A stretch of DNA of 64,000 nt from Siphonodentalium dalli (Eukaryota; Mollusca; Scaphopoda; Gadilida; Siphonodentaliidae), in assembly GCA_032622095.1 (NCBI GenBank), contig CP136068.1:10707729-10771728 (forward strand), read 5' to 3'. Positions 31,765 to 43,669 of the stretch are shown here, in pieces. Numbering within the stretch: the first letter of the stretch is position 1; each line of letters starts with the position of its first letter. The position numbers and the translations under genes were made by a program. The notes under the pieces were generated by a model, which worked only from the letters and a program-made list of their open reading frames with translations, ran no database searches and was not told the DNA's origin.

Positions 31765-33345
31765 CCGCGATGATTCAGATTCAGATTCTTTATTAACATA
31801 AACACTCTCTAGGAGCAGTATGCAAGATGGATTACATAAAAAATATATATATACGTATAGATTGTGAATTTTCATTGGATAGTTATGTATTTCAATGTAT
31901 ACATAAACAATAAAGAAATGTTTACCTAGGCAAACATGTATTGAAAAGATGTAATTTACTGTTATGAATGTTTATAAAGTATTTGGCAATGTATGTAGTT
32001 CTTCAGTTTTAGAAGAAATAAACCTCTGTCTATCTATATTTGTATCAGTCTGCACGTATCTAAATATCTCTCATTCTCAACTTTTGTTCCGAATTGAGAA
32101 GAACTCGGCAATGGTATCGCTGATCAAGTTGCACTCGGTTGAATTGTCATTCCGCATTATGTACAGAAAGCGACCCTTTTCGTCGGCTTTCCGAAATTGT
32201 CAGTTTGTATTTTCTAGTTTTTTGAATAATGGTTCCCTTACATCGGTATATTTCATACATTTCATTACAAAATGCCATTCGTCTTCTACTTCGTCCGAAG
32301 TATAAAACTGGCATTTTCGTTCGTCAGCTGGAATGAGAGGTCGTTGATGCCGCCCCTTTTCAATCCTAAGTGAATGCGCACTTATCCGTAGGCGACAGAA
32401 CATTTCTCTCTTCTCCCTCGTATTTAAGTCTAGTATGTACTGTTCAATTCCCATAGTTTCCTTAATATTGTTGTACGTTCGTAATTTACTATGTTCATTT
32501 TGTGTGTTATCAATGTACGTGTTGATATATTCGTTTTTCAGACCTTGCTCTATGTTTGCGATGATCGTATCGTTTAAGTTTGATTCAGTACTAGGCGATG
32601 ATGTGTCCATAGATGCCATGAAACTAGATGACAATTGATTAAGAGAGCGTTTCATTGAGTTATTATAATTTGTTCTATATGCGGCATGCACCAGTGTGTT
32701 TTTGTTCTCATTTTCTATTTTTGAAAGGAATTTCATAGCTTGTGTTATGCAGTCCACATATAATGGATATTCTCCGAGTTCTAGTCTTACAGCATGGTTC
32801 ACAGCTTTTGAACCCACACCTAATACTTGCATAATAATTTTGCAAAAGTTTAGATGTATCTTTTCACTTGGACTGTCGTCTCTCCATGACATCTCCGGTG
32901 TCCATATTTCACTACCGTATATAGTAAAACAGATTTGACGAGAACTCGGAATAGTTTTAGTAGTAATTTTACTGGCAGGTGATATTGATTGTTTATCGCT
33001 TTCCTAAGTTTGTGAACCACTTTAAGTGCGCGGTTTGCCAAGTTTTCCTGTGCGAGCTTAAATTTTCCATTTGACGTGAACAACCGCCCAAGGTATGCAA
33101 ATTGTTCACAACTCTTTAATATTTTATCATTTAGTTTGAATACCGATAGCGTTTCCTTCTTCTTTCCGTAATTACCATAACTTCTGTCTTATCAATATTG
33201 ATAGGTAAACTATTGTCATTTGAGAATTGAGAAACCTTATTTAAACATTTTTGTAATCCATCCGGTGTTTCCGATATCGGCAAAAGATCGTCTGCGAAAA
33301 GTAGGTGATTAACGCGATGTGACATTCGTGCCAAAGTGCTCCCTC
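31765..33345 (-). mobile_element. 5'-truncated LINE fragment (RT to 3' end)
   Basis: The minus strand encodes the last third of reverse transcriptase and the C-terminal domain in at least three frames. From 33334 comes HRVNHLLFADDLLPISETP with the catalytic FADD box, then INIDKTEVMVIT. Next, 33083-32850 gives FTSNGKFKLAQENLANRALK and LVKSVLLYTVVKYG. Last, 32892-32200 gives KIHLNFCKIIMQVLGVGSKA, SKLRTYNNIKETMGIEQYI and a knuckle in which one Cys is replaced (CQFY instead of CxxC). The 3' end has AATAAAGAATCTGAATCTGA and a (GAATCT)n tail near 31775. Frameshifts make it a dead copy. Confidence 0.9.
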
Positions 33346-33605
33346 AGGCGATACCAACTTGAAATGTACCTCCCACCGAGAGCAGCCACTTATGAGTTAT
33401 GACACCACTAATGATGTACATACTATACACATTATGGCAGCATAATATAAAAAACGTGCGCGACTGAGGTTATGGGTCATAACATTGAACAAACACAATT
33501 ACGGGCAGAACAGGGAACATTTTAAAAATGGCCATGACCTGAATTAATGCGCGGGGGAATCTTGCTAACCTATATCATTTAATTAGGCTTGGTGCAGCCG
33601 CTGAG
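33346..33605. other. Non-coding, nothing recognised
   Basis: Sequence between the LINE break point and the TTAA-flanked element. Nothing is supported. Confidence 0.45.
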
Positions 33606-33609
33606 TTAA

Positions 33610-34137
33610 AGGGACACCAAATGAAATGTTTATCATATCGCTATAAATTATATAAACATAAAGTGAACCAGAAAATAACACCATCGCGACACATCAGATG
33701 TGATCATCGCGCTATTTTCAACGAGAAAACAGTTAAGTTTATACCGATTTGATTAAATCGCGGTACGCGACTTATTCATATTGAAGTATTACCAAACTAT
33801 CGTTATAGCGGTTAAAACTTTACACCTGTGGGGAGTTAATGTTACATAATGTAGAAATAGCAGATGGGAATGTTTTGACAAAAACAAAATTACTGAAATA
33901 CTAAGAGGAAGTCAAATTTTCGTTATTTAAAAAATTGGTGAAGAGCGTTTATAGATTTTGTACGCATTATTATCCACCTTGAAAGCTGATTGTGTTGGTT
34001 TTAATGCATCGTGTGGTTGAACTGAATATATTTTTCTGAGCAGAATTGACTCCTCTTCAAAACAATTTATAGATATCAAAGATGATCTGACTTTGTCGTT
34101 TTGAAATCAGCAAAAGTGCTAAACATTTAGTGTCCCC
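33610..34137. mobile_element. TTAA-flanked MITE, second family (528 bp)
   Basis: The inverted ends AGGGACACCAAATGAAATGT and ...AACATTTAGTGTCCCCT are flanked by TTAA at 33606-33609 and 34138-34141. About 20 bp of terminal symmetry is clear. The same end motif is seen at 137-156. An inner part (about 33990-34055) resembles 26865-26940. No transposase. The TTAA target suggests piggyBac or Kolobok mobilisation. Confidence 0.7.
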
Positions 34138-34141
34138 TTAA

Positions 34142-35540
34142 CTAGTTAGATTTAGTCACACCAAGCAATCAATCATCGGATCGGAGTATAGGCCCCTTTC
34201 GGAGTCGCGTCCCCTTCCCGGGGTTATATTTAAAGGCAACGTTCTATGTCTACATGTTAGACGAAAAGTGTTACTGTGTGATGTTCAGAAGGGGATTTGT
34301 AATATAACACTAATTGAATTCAGGAGACATAAGAGTTATATGCATTGGCACTATCCCGGGAATTATATGAATCTGAGTATTAGTTATGTAATCTGATGTA
34401 ATATGAATTATATGTCTGAATAGAATAATGATGTCAACACAATTAATGTGTCGACTCTTGCCGCATGATTATATGCAAGTGGGGGTATTAAGTAGTGGAG
34501 TGCTTTGGAATGTGTATGTACCGGTACGATATATGAAATCGCTGCTGCATGATCCACCACTTTTCGCCAGTGCTATACATACTTTCGCGCCTTGGGTGGA
34601 CCATGAACGGTCACTGCTTGCGCATGGAAACTACTCCCAAATGCAACGATCTTGATTCAATACATTTGGAATTGCAGTGGTGAAGCGGTGCACTATTATT
34701 CCTCTTCAGTTATATTTTATTCTCATTTTATTCCTACATATCGAACATACTTGACAGCCAAAATGATGCCCGCATCATAGTTTTCGTGTTTATGCTGGTG
34801 GTATAGCTTAGGAATGCCATGGGAAATCACTTTACTAATTGGCAATGGATGGCGTGTTCATGTTTCGGTGTATCAATGCAATGGTCAATGTACGTTTTTG
34901 GCGATGAACATGTCAACCAATTGGAACGTATGCACACTATTTCACATAGCATACGTGATTATGATGTGTACATATTCTAATTAAACTTTATTTTGGCACG
35001 TCCGATTTTAAAGATGTTTCCACATCCTTTCTCACCAAACCAATATAGTATACACACATCCACAACTATCGTATATATTCAACAAAATACACGTTACCTA
35101 TATACATGTTTTCATGACATCAATGTATTGCAAAATGTGTATATAGTTAAAACTGCAATATGTTTTTATATATGCCAAATAATACGACATCGATGGCGTT
35201 GTCATTTCTCACTATTTGATTCTTGTTTCACGCCATAACGTGTAGTTTGCTTCGTTGTTTTCCGCTGATCCCTGGGGGCCAATAAAACGTATGTGAATTC
35301 TATGTTTAGTATATGATACGAAGTGTACTTGTGTATTTGCATGCGTTCCAAGAAACGTCCTTGACTATTTGGGTTCACAGAGGCCAATTCCAATCAACAG
35401 ATGTACACGGTCCTACTAAACCCCAACATAAACGAACATGCGTAACTATGGGGTATGGTGTTCAACTCTTGTGACTTATTTTTTTAGTCATTAGCAATAT
35501 TGTCTAGAAAGATATAAACATATATTATATAACATATATA
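34142..35540. other. Non-coding, nothing recognised
   Basis: Six-frame reading shows only short, low-information open stretches and no recognisable domain. No repeats stand out. Confidence 0.5.
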
Positions 35541-35695
35541 ATCGCCGTATAAATGTGTGGCGGAAGGGGTCAGAATGAGGCCAGATAACCCATTTTATCG
35601 AAATTAGTCTAATATATCTATATTTTTTAGACCTACCTTCCTTCGAATATGTGTTGACACGGGTCGTATACGTGGCCTATTTTGTTACACCAAAT
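35541..35695 (+). repeat. Dispersed ~150-bp repeat, copy 1
   Basis: It contains AATCGCCGTATAAATGTGTG, 'GGCGGAAGGGGTCAGAATGA', 'ATTTTATCGAAATTAGTC', 'CTTCGAATATGTGTTGACAC' and 'GGGTCGTATACGTGGCC'. The same blocks recur twice in tandem at 38677-38990. Confidence 0.75.
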
Positions 35696-38676
35696 GTAAC
35701 CATCACAAATCCGAAAGCTATCAGGAAGAGGCGCCCTAATCAGCCTGTATTAATCGACAACAGGTGCATTTAACAGGTGCTGTCATATACTTTGGCCATA
35801 TTAGTGTCCCTCTTTCCCCAACAAATCATCCCTTGGAGATTATAACAATATGTGGTTCATTATCTCAAACTTAGTCAACTTACATGAAACCAATACTCTT
35901 TTATACAAAACAATATCAAAGCGAAATCGAGCAAGGGTGGATACACACATGCATGTAATTTCTGTATGTAAAATCCATGTATTTTACATGGTCACACCAA
36001 TCATTGATAGCATTAATCGCCTGCGCACGAACGTTCCATTTCAACAGGTGAGACCAGTGAGTAGTTATAAGCCAAAATCAAACTAACTGTTATCAAGAGA
36101 TTTCAGGCCAGTCATAAACATGTGTTTTTTCATGGGTGCCGAAATGAATAAATCCTGTCTGATATCTGTTGCTGTTTTTCACGAGTTTTAGTTCATTTCG
36201 AAAAGTGGATTTGAGTCCGTCGATTTTATACTTGTTTTGTTTCTCGTCATTTCTTGGAAACAGGGTCATCCAAAATAAAAATAAAATGTGCAGACTTTTG
36301 AAGCTCTTTTATGACGATTGTGATACATGAGTGTTTAATGTCCCACACACTGACTCCCAATTTGATCTCGTCCAGCAAAACCCGAACGGCTCTTTGGCTC
36401 CACATTTTGGAAGTGCTATATATAGTAATACACATGGCAATCAACTAACTCATACATGGTGAATTCCATGTTAAGTGATTTAGCCTAATCGGACAACGCC
36501 GAGTCGTAAGGATAAGGATATTTGTTTCTCGACTATGCATGGCCTGAGCTCAAATTTTAACAGTCCGATATGGTGCTCTCATGCCTTGAATAACAGGCAT
36601 TGGAAAATTAAGACAGACAATACCAGTTTGTTGAGATTGCTCGGATAATTTGAGTGCGAGCTCATGTGATAACATTCAATTGGGATTTCCATGCATATAT
36701 CCCATTACAGCGCCAAAAATATTAATGCAGGTACAGCGTTGAAAGAAAAAAGAGTCACCTCCCCCCCCCATTTTTAACCCATAATTTACAGAACAGTATA
36801 TGTTTCTCAGGCCACAGGATGAACAAGTTCCTAACTGTCACAAGTTTAGCCTGTACAGGCTTGAACTATCACATTTTGGACTATAATCCATGATTGGGGG
36901 AGGGGCTGGTTCTCGAAAGTTTCGAATAACTAAGGGGTTTAGTTGAATGTATTGGCCGGGGTTATCTGGGCAAGAATGTACAACATAATGGTTTACTTAA
37001 ATAGTCCATAGACGTAAATTGTGCGTATATAACACAATAGAGGAAATGTGACGTAGTTGTGAACTCGTAGCTAGACAACCCTTTTCCCGAATGAAGACAC
37101 ATATGCACAGCAACACCACCTTCTGTACCTTCAAATTTAAAGCTGTAATAATATGTTCATAATTATATGAATAGCATAAATAGCTGCATATGAGATTAAT
37201 CACTCGTAGCAAACAGGCACGACATATATGACTGTCAACTACAATATTTACAAATCAGGAGTGCCTTCGTGGCTTCAGGGGGGTAGGACTCATGTGCTGC
37301 ATGCACCCCCCCCCCCCCGGTCGAGGAAATATGTAGTGGTCAGTCCGGTAGCTTCCTGGATAATATAGCATCCACGTTGGGGACCATAGCCCCTGCATTG
37401 GGAAATCCTGGGACCATCGCTGGTATACAGTCAAGAGAAGACTGACAATGATTTAAACAGAACGTCCAACATTTGGGTTATCGCGCGAACAATTATTTTA
37501 AGCGGCCTGACGACTTCGTCCAGTCAACGGCTCACTGCACGCGCAGAGCTTGACTCACTGTGGTCAAACATAGCCGAAACGATTGGGTTGTCAGCAGACA
37601 CATATTACATGGTCTGTATGATCCATGTAAAACGCAAAATACATGATATTTACAGAGATTACATGCATGTGTGTATCCACCCTAAGCCGGTAAATGAGTC
37701 TTTTTGTCCAACCTCCTCTTCGCAGAAGCGATCGCTGCCCCAGGCTGTATAATGCATTTATCTAATTGGCTCACACAGCTAATTGCGGTAGGGTCAATTG
37801 ACAACTCACTAGGAGTCGTTTCAGTTTAGGCCAGACATAAAAATGGATCAACTACCAACAGACAACAGCTGGGTTGTAGGAGAGGGCTTACAGCCCTTTC
37901 AAATCTTCCCGGGGATCTTCCCAAACCCAAACTCCAAACTCTGCAGACAACAGCGATTTGGTATGTGCCGTGTCAGCATATATATCTCCTGTTTGACACC
38001 ATCCGGGAGGTGGTCATTTTGGATTTGTATGGAGTGGGTATCCATGGTACAACACCCTGTATTTGACCAAATGTATCAAAATTTCCAACTGATGATAATT
38101 CTAATGACAATGTTGACCAAATGTAGGACAATATTGTTTTTATTAAATTAACTAGCAGTTTTGACTGGCCACGGGGAGTGACCAGGGCACAATCTTTCCA
38201 TATAAGGTAGGAAATTATGCAAATATTGGTCAGAAAACAATACTACAAAATGTTTGAAAATCAAACTACAATATCATTTTCAACCTATTGTTGGTTTGGA
38301 AATTACAACTAATGTTTTGTCAGGTATGAAATTTCCAACTGTTGAACATTTTGACCAAAGTTGTGGTGATACACCCTATGTCGAGCTCACCCCCGGTTGA
38401 CATGTCCCTGTCCATCTTGAAGATACGAAATACATGGGTTGAAATGACAACGAAAATTGTAACACATTATTCGCCAAGCCTGAGTAACAATTAATCAAAA
38501 CAGATTTGCCTGTCGCAATGCTTCGGCGTTGACCCTGACGTATAGCGGACACGATTTTTACTCACAGGGACGAATACCGTTTTCTTTCTGTGTGCATTTC
38601 TATATCAACCCGTTGGCACTGGTCTGCGTGTAGATCTGTGTACAGTTCTGTAGCAGTGTAAATGCACCCTAAACTT
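35696..38676. other. Non-coding, nothing recognised
   Basis: Poly-C runs lie near 36761 and 37308. A short open frame at 37843-38151 has no recognisable domain and I do not call it a gene. The phrase CATAGCCGAAACGATT (about 37569) has a similar form at 48146 (TATAGCCGAAACGTTT). No exon is supported. Confidence 0.45.
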
Positions 38677-38990
38677 AGTTAAGCTATTTTATCGAAATTA
38701 ATCTGAAAGATCTATATTGTGGGGACATACACGCACCTTCAAATATGTTGTCACCCGCGTCGTATAATTATGTGCCCTACTTTGTGCATATTGGAGGGCC
38801 CGATACCGGTGGAATATCTGTTAAACATATAATCGCCGTATAAATAAATGTGTGGCAGAAGAGGTTAAAATGAGACCAGAAAAGCCATTTCATAGAAATT
38901 AGTCGCAGAGATCTATAATGTGGCGACTTACCTAGTACATACCTTCAAATATGTGTTCACACGGGTCATATATATATGGCCCAAAATTCC
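38677..38990 (+). repeat. Dispersed ~150-bp repeat, copies 2 and 3 in tandem
   Basis: Copy 2 (38677-38820) has 'ATTTTATCGAAATTAATCTG', 'AGATCTATATTGTGG' and 'CTTCAAATATGTTGTCACCC'. Copy 3 (38822-38990) begins with AATCGCCGTATAAATAAATG and repeats the same order. Both are related to 35541-35695. Confidence 0.75.
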
Positions 38991-39588
38991 TTATAGCGCA
39001 AAAATGGCAAATACGTGTCCGAGGGGTGTATCTCATGCATGTCCCGATCGCTTAATGGCAACATATCATTAAACAGGGGTCTTATGGCAGATATATATCA
39101 CATAGAAAAATCCGGTTGGCTTCCTTATATTTCACAAATGGGAGGTTTGAGTGACAAAATTGGCTGTTTTGGGGATGTCCGTTATTTGGTATCCGATTTC
39201 ATGAGCTCAGAAACTTGAGTAATCCGTTACTATATTATACAAGTGCTATGTAATTATCTCACTTGTATGACCAAGGTTAATGTCGCATTTATTCACTTCA
39301 ACGAAAGCGCCCTGTAATTGGTTTTCCCGATGTCCTACCCGTTCCTAGAACACTCAAGGTACACACGGTTATTCCTTTACCAAACACGCAAACGGCACCG
39401 CTACCAGAGAAACGTCATGTTTCTGCGCCAATTGTTTAAAGTTTCTAGCTTCAAATGGTGAATCCGAACTGAAATGCAATTGGAAGTTTACAACGATGTC
39501 TGCACCACATGTTCGCGAGTCTATAATGGTCCACGGTCATCAAAGGCAAGCGAGCTTTAAAAAAGACTGCGGAAAATAACTGTCAAGA
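38991..39588. other. Probable decayed transposon interior
   Basis: No clean frame. Because the zinc-finger end of a probable transposase follows at 39590, part of 39290-39588 may be its decayed upstream part, but I cannot show catalytic residues. Confidence 0.3.
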
Positions 39589-39589
39589 T

Positions 39590-39766
39590 GCGTACCCTTG
39601 TGGGAAGTGAGGATGGGTTTATGATGATCCACTCGACCCCAGTAAACGCGACGAATGGGTGTTGTGCTCAGATTGTGGCAAGTGGTTTCATGAATGTTGC
39701 GGAGAGGATTACGGTGTCTTTGACAACGGTGATAATTTCACGTGTTTGTCATGTTTAGACATATAG
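39590..39766 (+). pseudogene. C-terminal zinc finger of a probable pogo/Tigger-type transposase
   Basis: The frame reads AYPCGK, then a TGA stop, then GWVYDDPLDPSKRDEWVLCS and DCGKWFHECCGEDY, ending FTCLSCLDI and a TAG at 39764. The C-x2-C...H-x2-C...C-x2-C pattern is a PHD/treble-clef-like finger. Fingers of the form W-x-x-C-x-x-C-x-x-W-x-H-E-x-C are often found at the extreme C-terminus of invertebrate Tc1/pogo-like DDE transposases. That link is from memory of the family. The internal stop and the lack of a recognisable DDE domain upstream show a relic. A single-exon fragment of a host PHD protein is the alternative. Confidence 0.5.
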
Positions 39767-40325
39767 ACTCAATGTGATGACACTAGTAACGATGACATTT
39801 ATTATATTGATTTATATAGGCAGGAATTAATTGAAGGCTACTAGCTAATTTCAAATTGTCGGTTGTGAAATTCCAACCTAAGACTTGGGAGTCTGAAGCC
39901 CAGTCGGGAGGGGACTTGTTGAGCTGGAGGAGGGGGTGATCAGTAGTGTACCGTTGGTAATTTCAAGGTGGATTTTCACCAATATACATACGTGAAGTCT
40001 CTCTTGCCACATATACTGTTTAGATCTACTTCTTTTAAAGTGATTATGAAAAGTTCTGACTGTTGTGATCTCCAGAGTCCCAGTCTTATCATTCTTTGCA
40101 GTCTGGTGAGCGACAACACAGTCATTGACTGTCTTGTTTTGGAAGCTTGTCCAAAACCGGTTTGAGTATAGCAAAATATTCCTCATTCATAAACTTGCAT
40201 ACATGTCGTATATAACTATATATAGGTTTGTTCTCCGTTACCATCATGCCCATGCTAATATTACATCGGGCGTTTGAATTGCCAGGTATTCCTTGTTCGA
40301 CATATATTAACACATTCTTATATTT
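39767..40325. other. Non-coding, nothing recognised
   Basis: No exon or element is supported. The words TTCTCCGTTACCA recur at 40222 and 40748 and inverted near 41123. Confidence 0.4.
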
Positions 40326-40624
40326 ATGTAATTAAATAAAATTGAATGCCATGATTATGCAGGTCTTATTTTTAGATGCACAGAATTGTGTGCACCAGCA
40401 TAGATCAATGATATGGGTTTACTGGAAACACATTCAAAGTACATGGGACTGCATGCATGTAGTTTCAAATAATGTAATTAAATACAATTGAATGCCATGA
40501 TTATACAGGTCTTATTTTTAGATGCACATAATTGTGTGCACCAGCATAGATCAATGATATGGGTTTACTGGAAACACATACACATTCAAAGTACATGGGA
40601 CTGCATGCATGTAGTTTCAAATAA
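40326..40624 (+). repeat. Tandem duplication, ~148-bp unit, two copies
   Basis: Two copies with very few differences, 40326-40471 and 40472-40624. Each runs from 'TGTAATTAAATA.AATTGAAT' through 'TGTGCACCAGCATAGATCAA' to 'GCATGCATGTAGTTTCAAAT'. The second has an extra ACATAC. Confidence 0.9.
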
Positions 40625-41749
40625 TAGTTAATATGTTTCCAGCGAAGTTAGAAATTCAACCGAACACGTTTGTGTCACATATTATTCAAAATTTAGTGTG
40701 TATCAACGATTCGCAATATTTAGGAACATAAAGACCCAAAATGTGTTTTCTCCGTTACCACGCCCACTGTAATATATGTGTGTCGCATATCACAAACGCC
40801 ACATCAATATTTTGCACATGTTTTGTTTTCGAAAACGTATATATCCACACATAAGAAATTGGCCAATTTTGTCTGTTTATAAACCATATAGAGTGATAGA
40901 GAGTGTTCGATTCGGAATGAATTTTTAATTGCACGGTCATCCTAAGATATACGGGTAGCCATTGACCCTAAATATATGGCTAGTGACAGCTAGAATCATG
41001 AGTATTTTATCAAATTGCATGCATGTGACAATAGCCACCATTGTGTATTGATTCTGACAATATAAAACTGTTGCCACATGTTTAAATGGACTGCACGTAA
41101 CCATATGCTACCTTTTCGGGTTGGTAACGGAGAAAACATGCATAAAAATGCCTACCGTTTTCATGGCATCTGAAAAATAGGAACATGATACTCCGGTGCT
41201 CATTTTAACGTGACACATTCCACACATACTATATTTTCATATTATGATGATGATAACCGGCATATCGCAACTTTATTTTTTCGATTTGAATGCAAACTAC
41301 ATGTCGATTTAAGGAATTTTAGGCCGTCATATGTACCCTAATTTGTGCACATGCACATGAGGGTCAAGAAACGGCTTATAGGTTGCACTACACAAAATAT
41401 TTTACCGTGCATTTCCAATGCCTCCTCCCACATTCGTTGTCCACCCAATTTCTACATTATGGACCTGAATTGTCAGATTGGCCCTTCAGACACCAACCGA
41501 AGTGGGTTAAACCTCAAGTCACCATTACTTTTCACTCTTTAAACACGGCAAACGGTACGCTACCCCCAAACATGAGGCAATTTCGAAGCAAAAATTCGAC
41601 AGACAGATTGATGATAAATCTTACGAATTTTACGAATTGCGTTTACACAGTCAGTTTTCATTTAGGATGAAGTGGTCTGTCAAATCCGCGTAAAGTCATC
41701 TTAATATAAATGCTGATAAAGACGAACTCTCTGTAATTGCATAGTCGCT
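40625..41749. other. Non-coding, nothing recognised
   Basis: Short open frames (for example 41383-41670) show no recognisable domain. No RNA gene is seen. Confidence 0.45.
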
Positions 41750-41950
41750 ATGGGGGAGTGGGAGTGAATGAACTTAGCCGCCAACATGGAGATTGGCTGC
41801 TCAATCCTAGTCTGCAGGGCGGAACCGACAACTCGAGAGGCGGGGCGAAAAGCACAACTATCCAGTCTGTCTTATGATTGAGAAAAGGGACGAGAGAGGA
41901 CTATTTCGTTTCGCGTAGTTCGCTGTAAATAGTGCCATATGCGACTTTGC
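41750..41950. promoter_or_regulatory. Small GC/CpG-rich island, possible promoter
   Basis: A locally GC-rich, CpG-containing stretch in otherwise AT-rich DNA. It holds CCGCCAACATGG, an inverted CCAAT box (GATTGGCTG, about 41791), GGGCGG-type boxes (CAGGGCGGAACC, about 41815; GGCGGGGCG, about 41840) and CGCG words near 41913. These are general features of housekeeping promoters. No first exon can be assigned on either side, so this is only a candidate. Confidence 0.3.
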
Positions 41951-42409
41951 TTCCTCACCCCATTCCATGCCGGTAACCATCGAAATATCAGCTTGTTATT
42001 GTGTAGCGTAATATAATGTCCGCCTGTATTTTGCAAGGTTGTTTCTTCAAAGGGGAATGTATCAGAATGTAGGTCCGGTTATTTACTTTAGTCTGAATTT
42101 AACGTGGGAATTTGTGTTATGGAATACTTTCCGAATTCGCTATTATTGTCGGATTTGAACCGATATCTTAAGTTGATGTTTTAGCATTATGATTGTGAAG
42201 CGAGCAGCACTAAATCATATTTATCAAGAAATTGATATTGAATTATAAAATTGTGATATACAACACTAGCTTGTCTGTGAACGAATTACAAAAGCTCACT
42301 TAATTTAATAGCATGAAATGAGTGGGGAATATATATATATTATATCGCATTAAATTTTTGCAAGTTTGATCATGAATAGGTGTTAATGTGCTTATTTTTA
42401 CCAAAACAA
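41951..42409. other. Non-coding, nothing recognised
   Basis: Ordinary AT-rich sequence downstream of the GC-rich island; no exon is supported. Confidence 0.4.
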
Positions 42410-42720
42410 AACAATTTAATGCAAAAATATCTTAATGTCCTTACAATTATACCTATACGGTAATTAAGGCTCTCAAAAATAATTTAATCCTTAAAGAAAA
42501 TAAATTAATGCTCTCACTTGTTGTTGGGTACATAATTTAATTGGATATTAAGAACACTTAAATAAAAATTAATGCAAACATATCTTAATGCCCTTACAAT
42601 TTTGCGTATGCGTAAATTAAGGCTATCAAAAATAATTTAATCCTTAAAGAAAATAAATTAATGTCCTCAATTGTTGTTCAATACATAATTTAATTGGATA
42701 TCAAGAACACTTAAAAAATT
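42410..42720 (+). repeat. Tandem duplication, ~155-bp unit, two copies
   Basis: Blocks 'AATGCAAA.ATATCTTAATG', 'CCTTACAATT', 'GTAAATTAAGGCT.TCAAAAA', 'AATTTAATCCTTAAAGAAAA' and 'ACATAATTTAATTGGATAT' occur twice in order (about 42415-42570 and 42571-42715). Flanking DNA to about 42900 remains rich in TTAATG words. Confidence 0.85.
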
Positions 42721-43079
42721 CAATGTTCGTCGCAGGGTTTTTAATGATTGCAGTCATTAATCTAGCATTAAAAGAAAAGAGTTAAGTCCATTTTAATGAT
42801 GTTATTAAATGTATGAATAACAAGTATTAATGACCTATTTTAATGAATTTTAATGAATTAATAACAAATTAACGCTATTTTGAAAACAATTTAATGAGAT
42901 GTGCTTCCAGTAGTGACATGTCGGGCCGCATAATTGCCCTATCGCCCGCGATCGTAACGTTTCAATAATTGTTATCATCCACTGTGGATAAATGGAATAT
43001 ATTATTTGTACGTGTTTTCATATTACTGTAAATAATATATGTAAATGTAATTCTAGGTGGAGAACCGTCATAATGTCGA

Positions 43080-43440
43080 GTAACAACGAACATGTTGGTT
43101 ATTAATTAATTTGACATCGACTCGCATCACCATGGTACAATAAGAGCTATATATATAACTCTAACATATCAACACATACATATACATTGAGAGATGATAT
43201 GCCTAAATCACCACGTGGTGAATTCTACAGTCAGATACCAATAACGCCAACGTAAGACAACTACATGTCAGAAAGTTTAATTCGACCTTGAGATGTACTT
43301 ACCTAAATTCCATTCGTCTTTCAGATGTACTTTCCTAAATTCCATTCGGCTTTCAGATATACTTACCTAAATTCCATTCGGCCTTGCGATGTACTTACCT
43401 AAATTGCGAACATGTAATCATAACATCGCTGTATTACATG
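43080..43440 (+). repeat. Diverged ~600-bp duplication, copy 1
   Basis: It shares, in order with 43670-44330, 'GAACATGTTGGTTATTAA', 'ACACATAC', 'ATCACCACGTGGTGAATT' (an E-box palindrome CACGTG), 'CATGTCAG.AAGT' and 'GCGAACA.GTAA.CATAACAT'. Where copy 2 has a 24-bp array, copy 1 has four ~32-bp repeats of 'CTAAATTCCATTCG.CTTTCAG'. Confidence 0.75.
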
Positions 43441-43669
43441 ATCCTACCCTTATTCCATTCAATAAACCCATTCTATAAATTGTGATAATAAACGTTCGTT
43501 TAATAACAGGAAATAGTGCCAGGTGACCTTTGACTTCCGGTTTGTCGTCTTTTTAGATTCCGTACACTACCTAATTTACTGGACTCGTTTTGTAAATTCC
43601 GCTATAAACTGGGGACGAATTATAGATGCTCTATATACATAGAGGGGCGCTGGAGAAGCGAGCAATTAA
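43441..43669. other. Spacer between duplicate copies
   Basis: No feature recognised. Confidence 0.4.

Noticed and set aside
37843-38151. 102-codon open frame with several Trp and Cys
   Set aside because: No recognisable family, no promoter or splice evidence. It is within the expected range of chance frames in 64 kb.
42130-42180. GGATTTGAACC as a reverse-complement T-arm of a tRNA
   Set aside because: No acceptor, anticodon or D-arm pairing can be placed around it.
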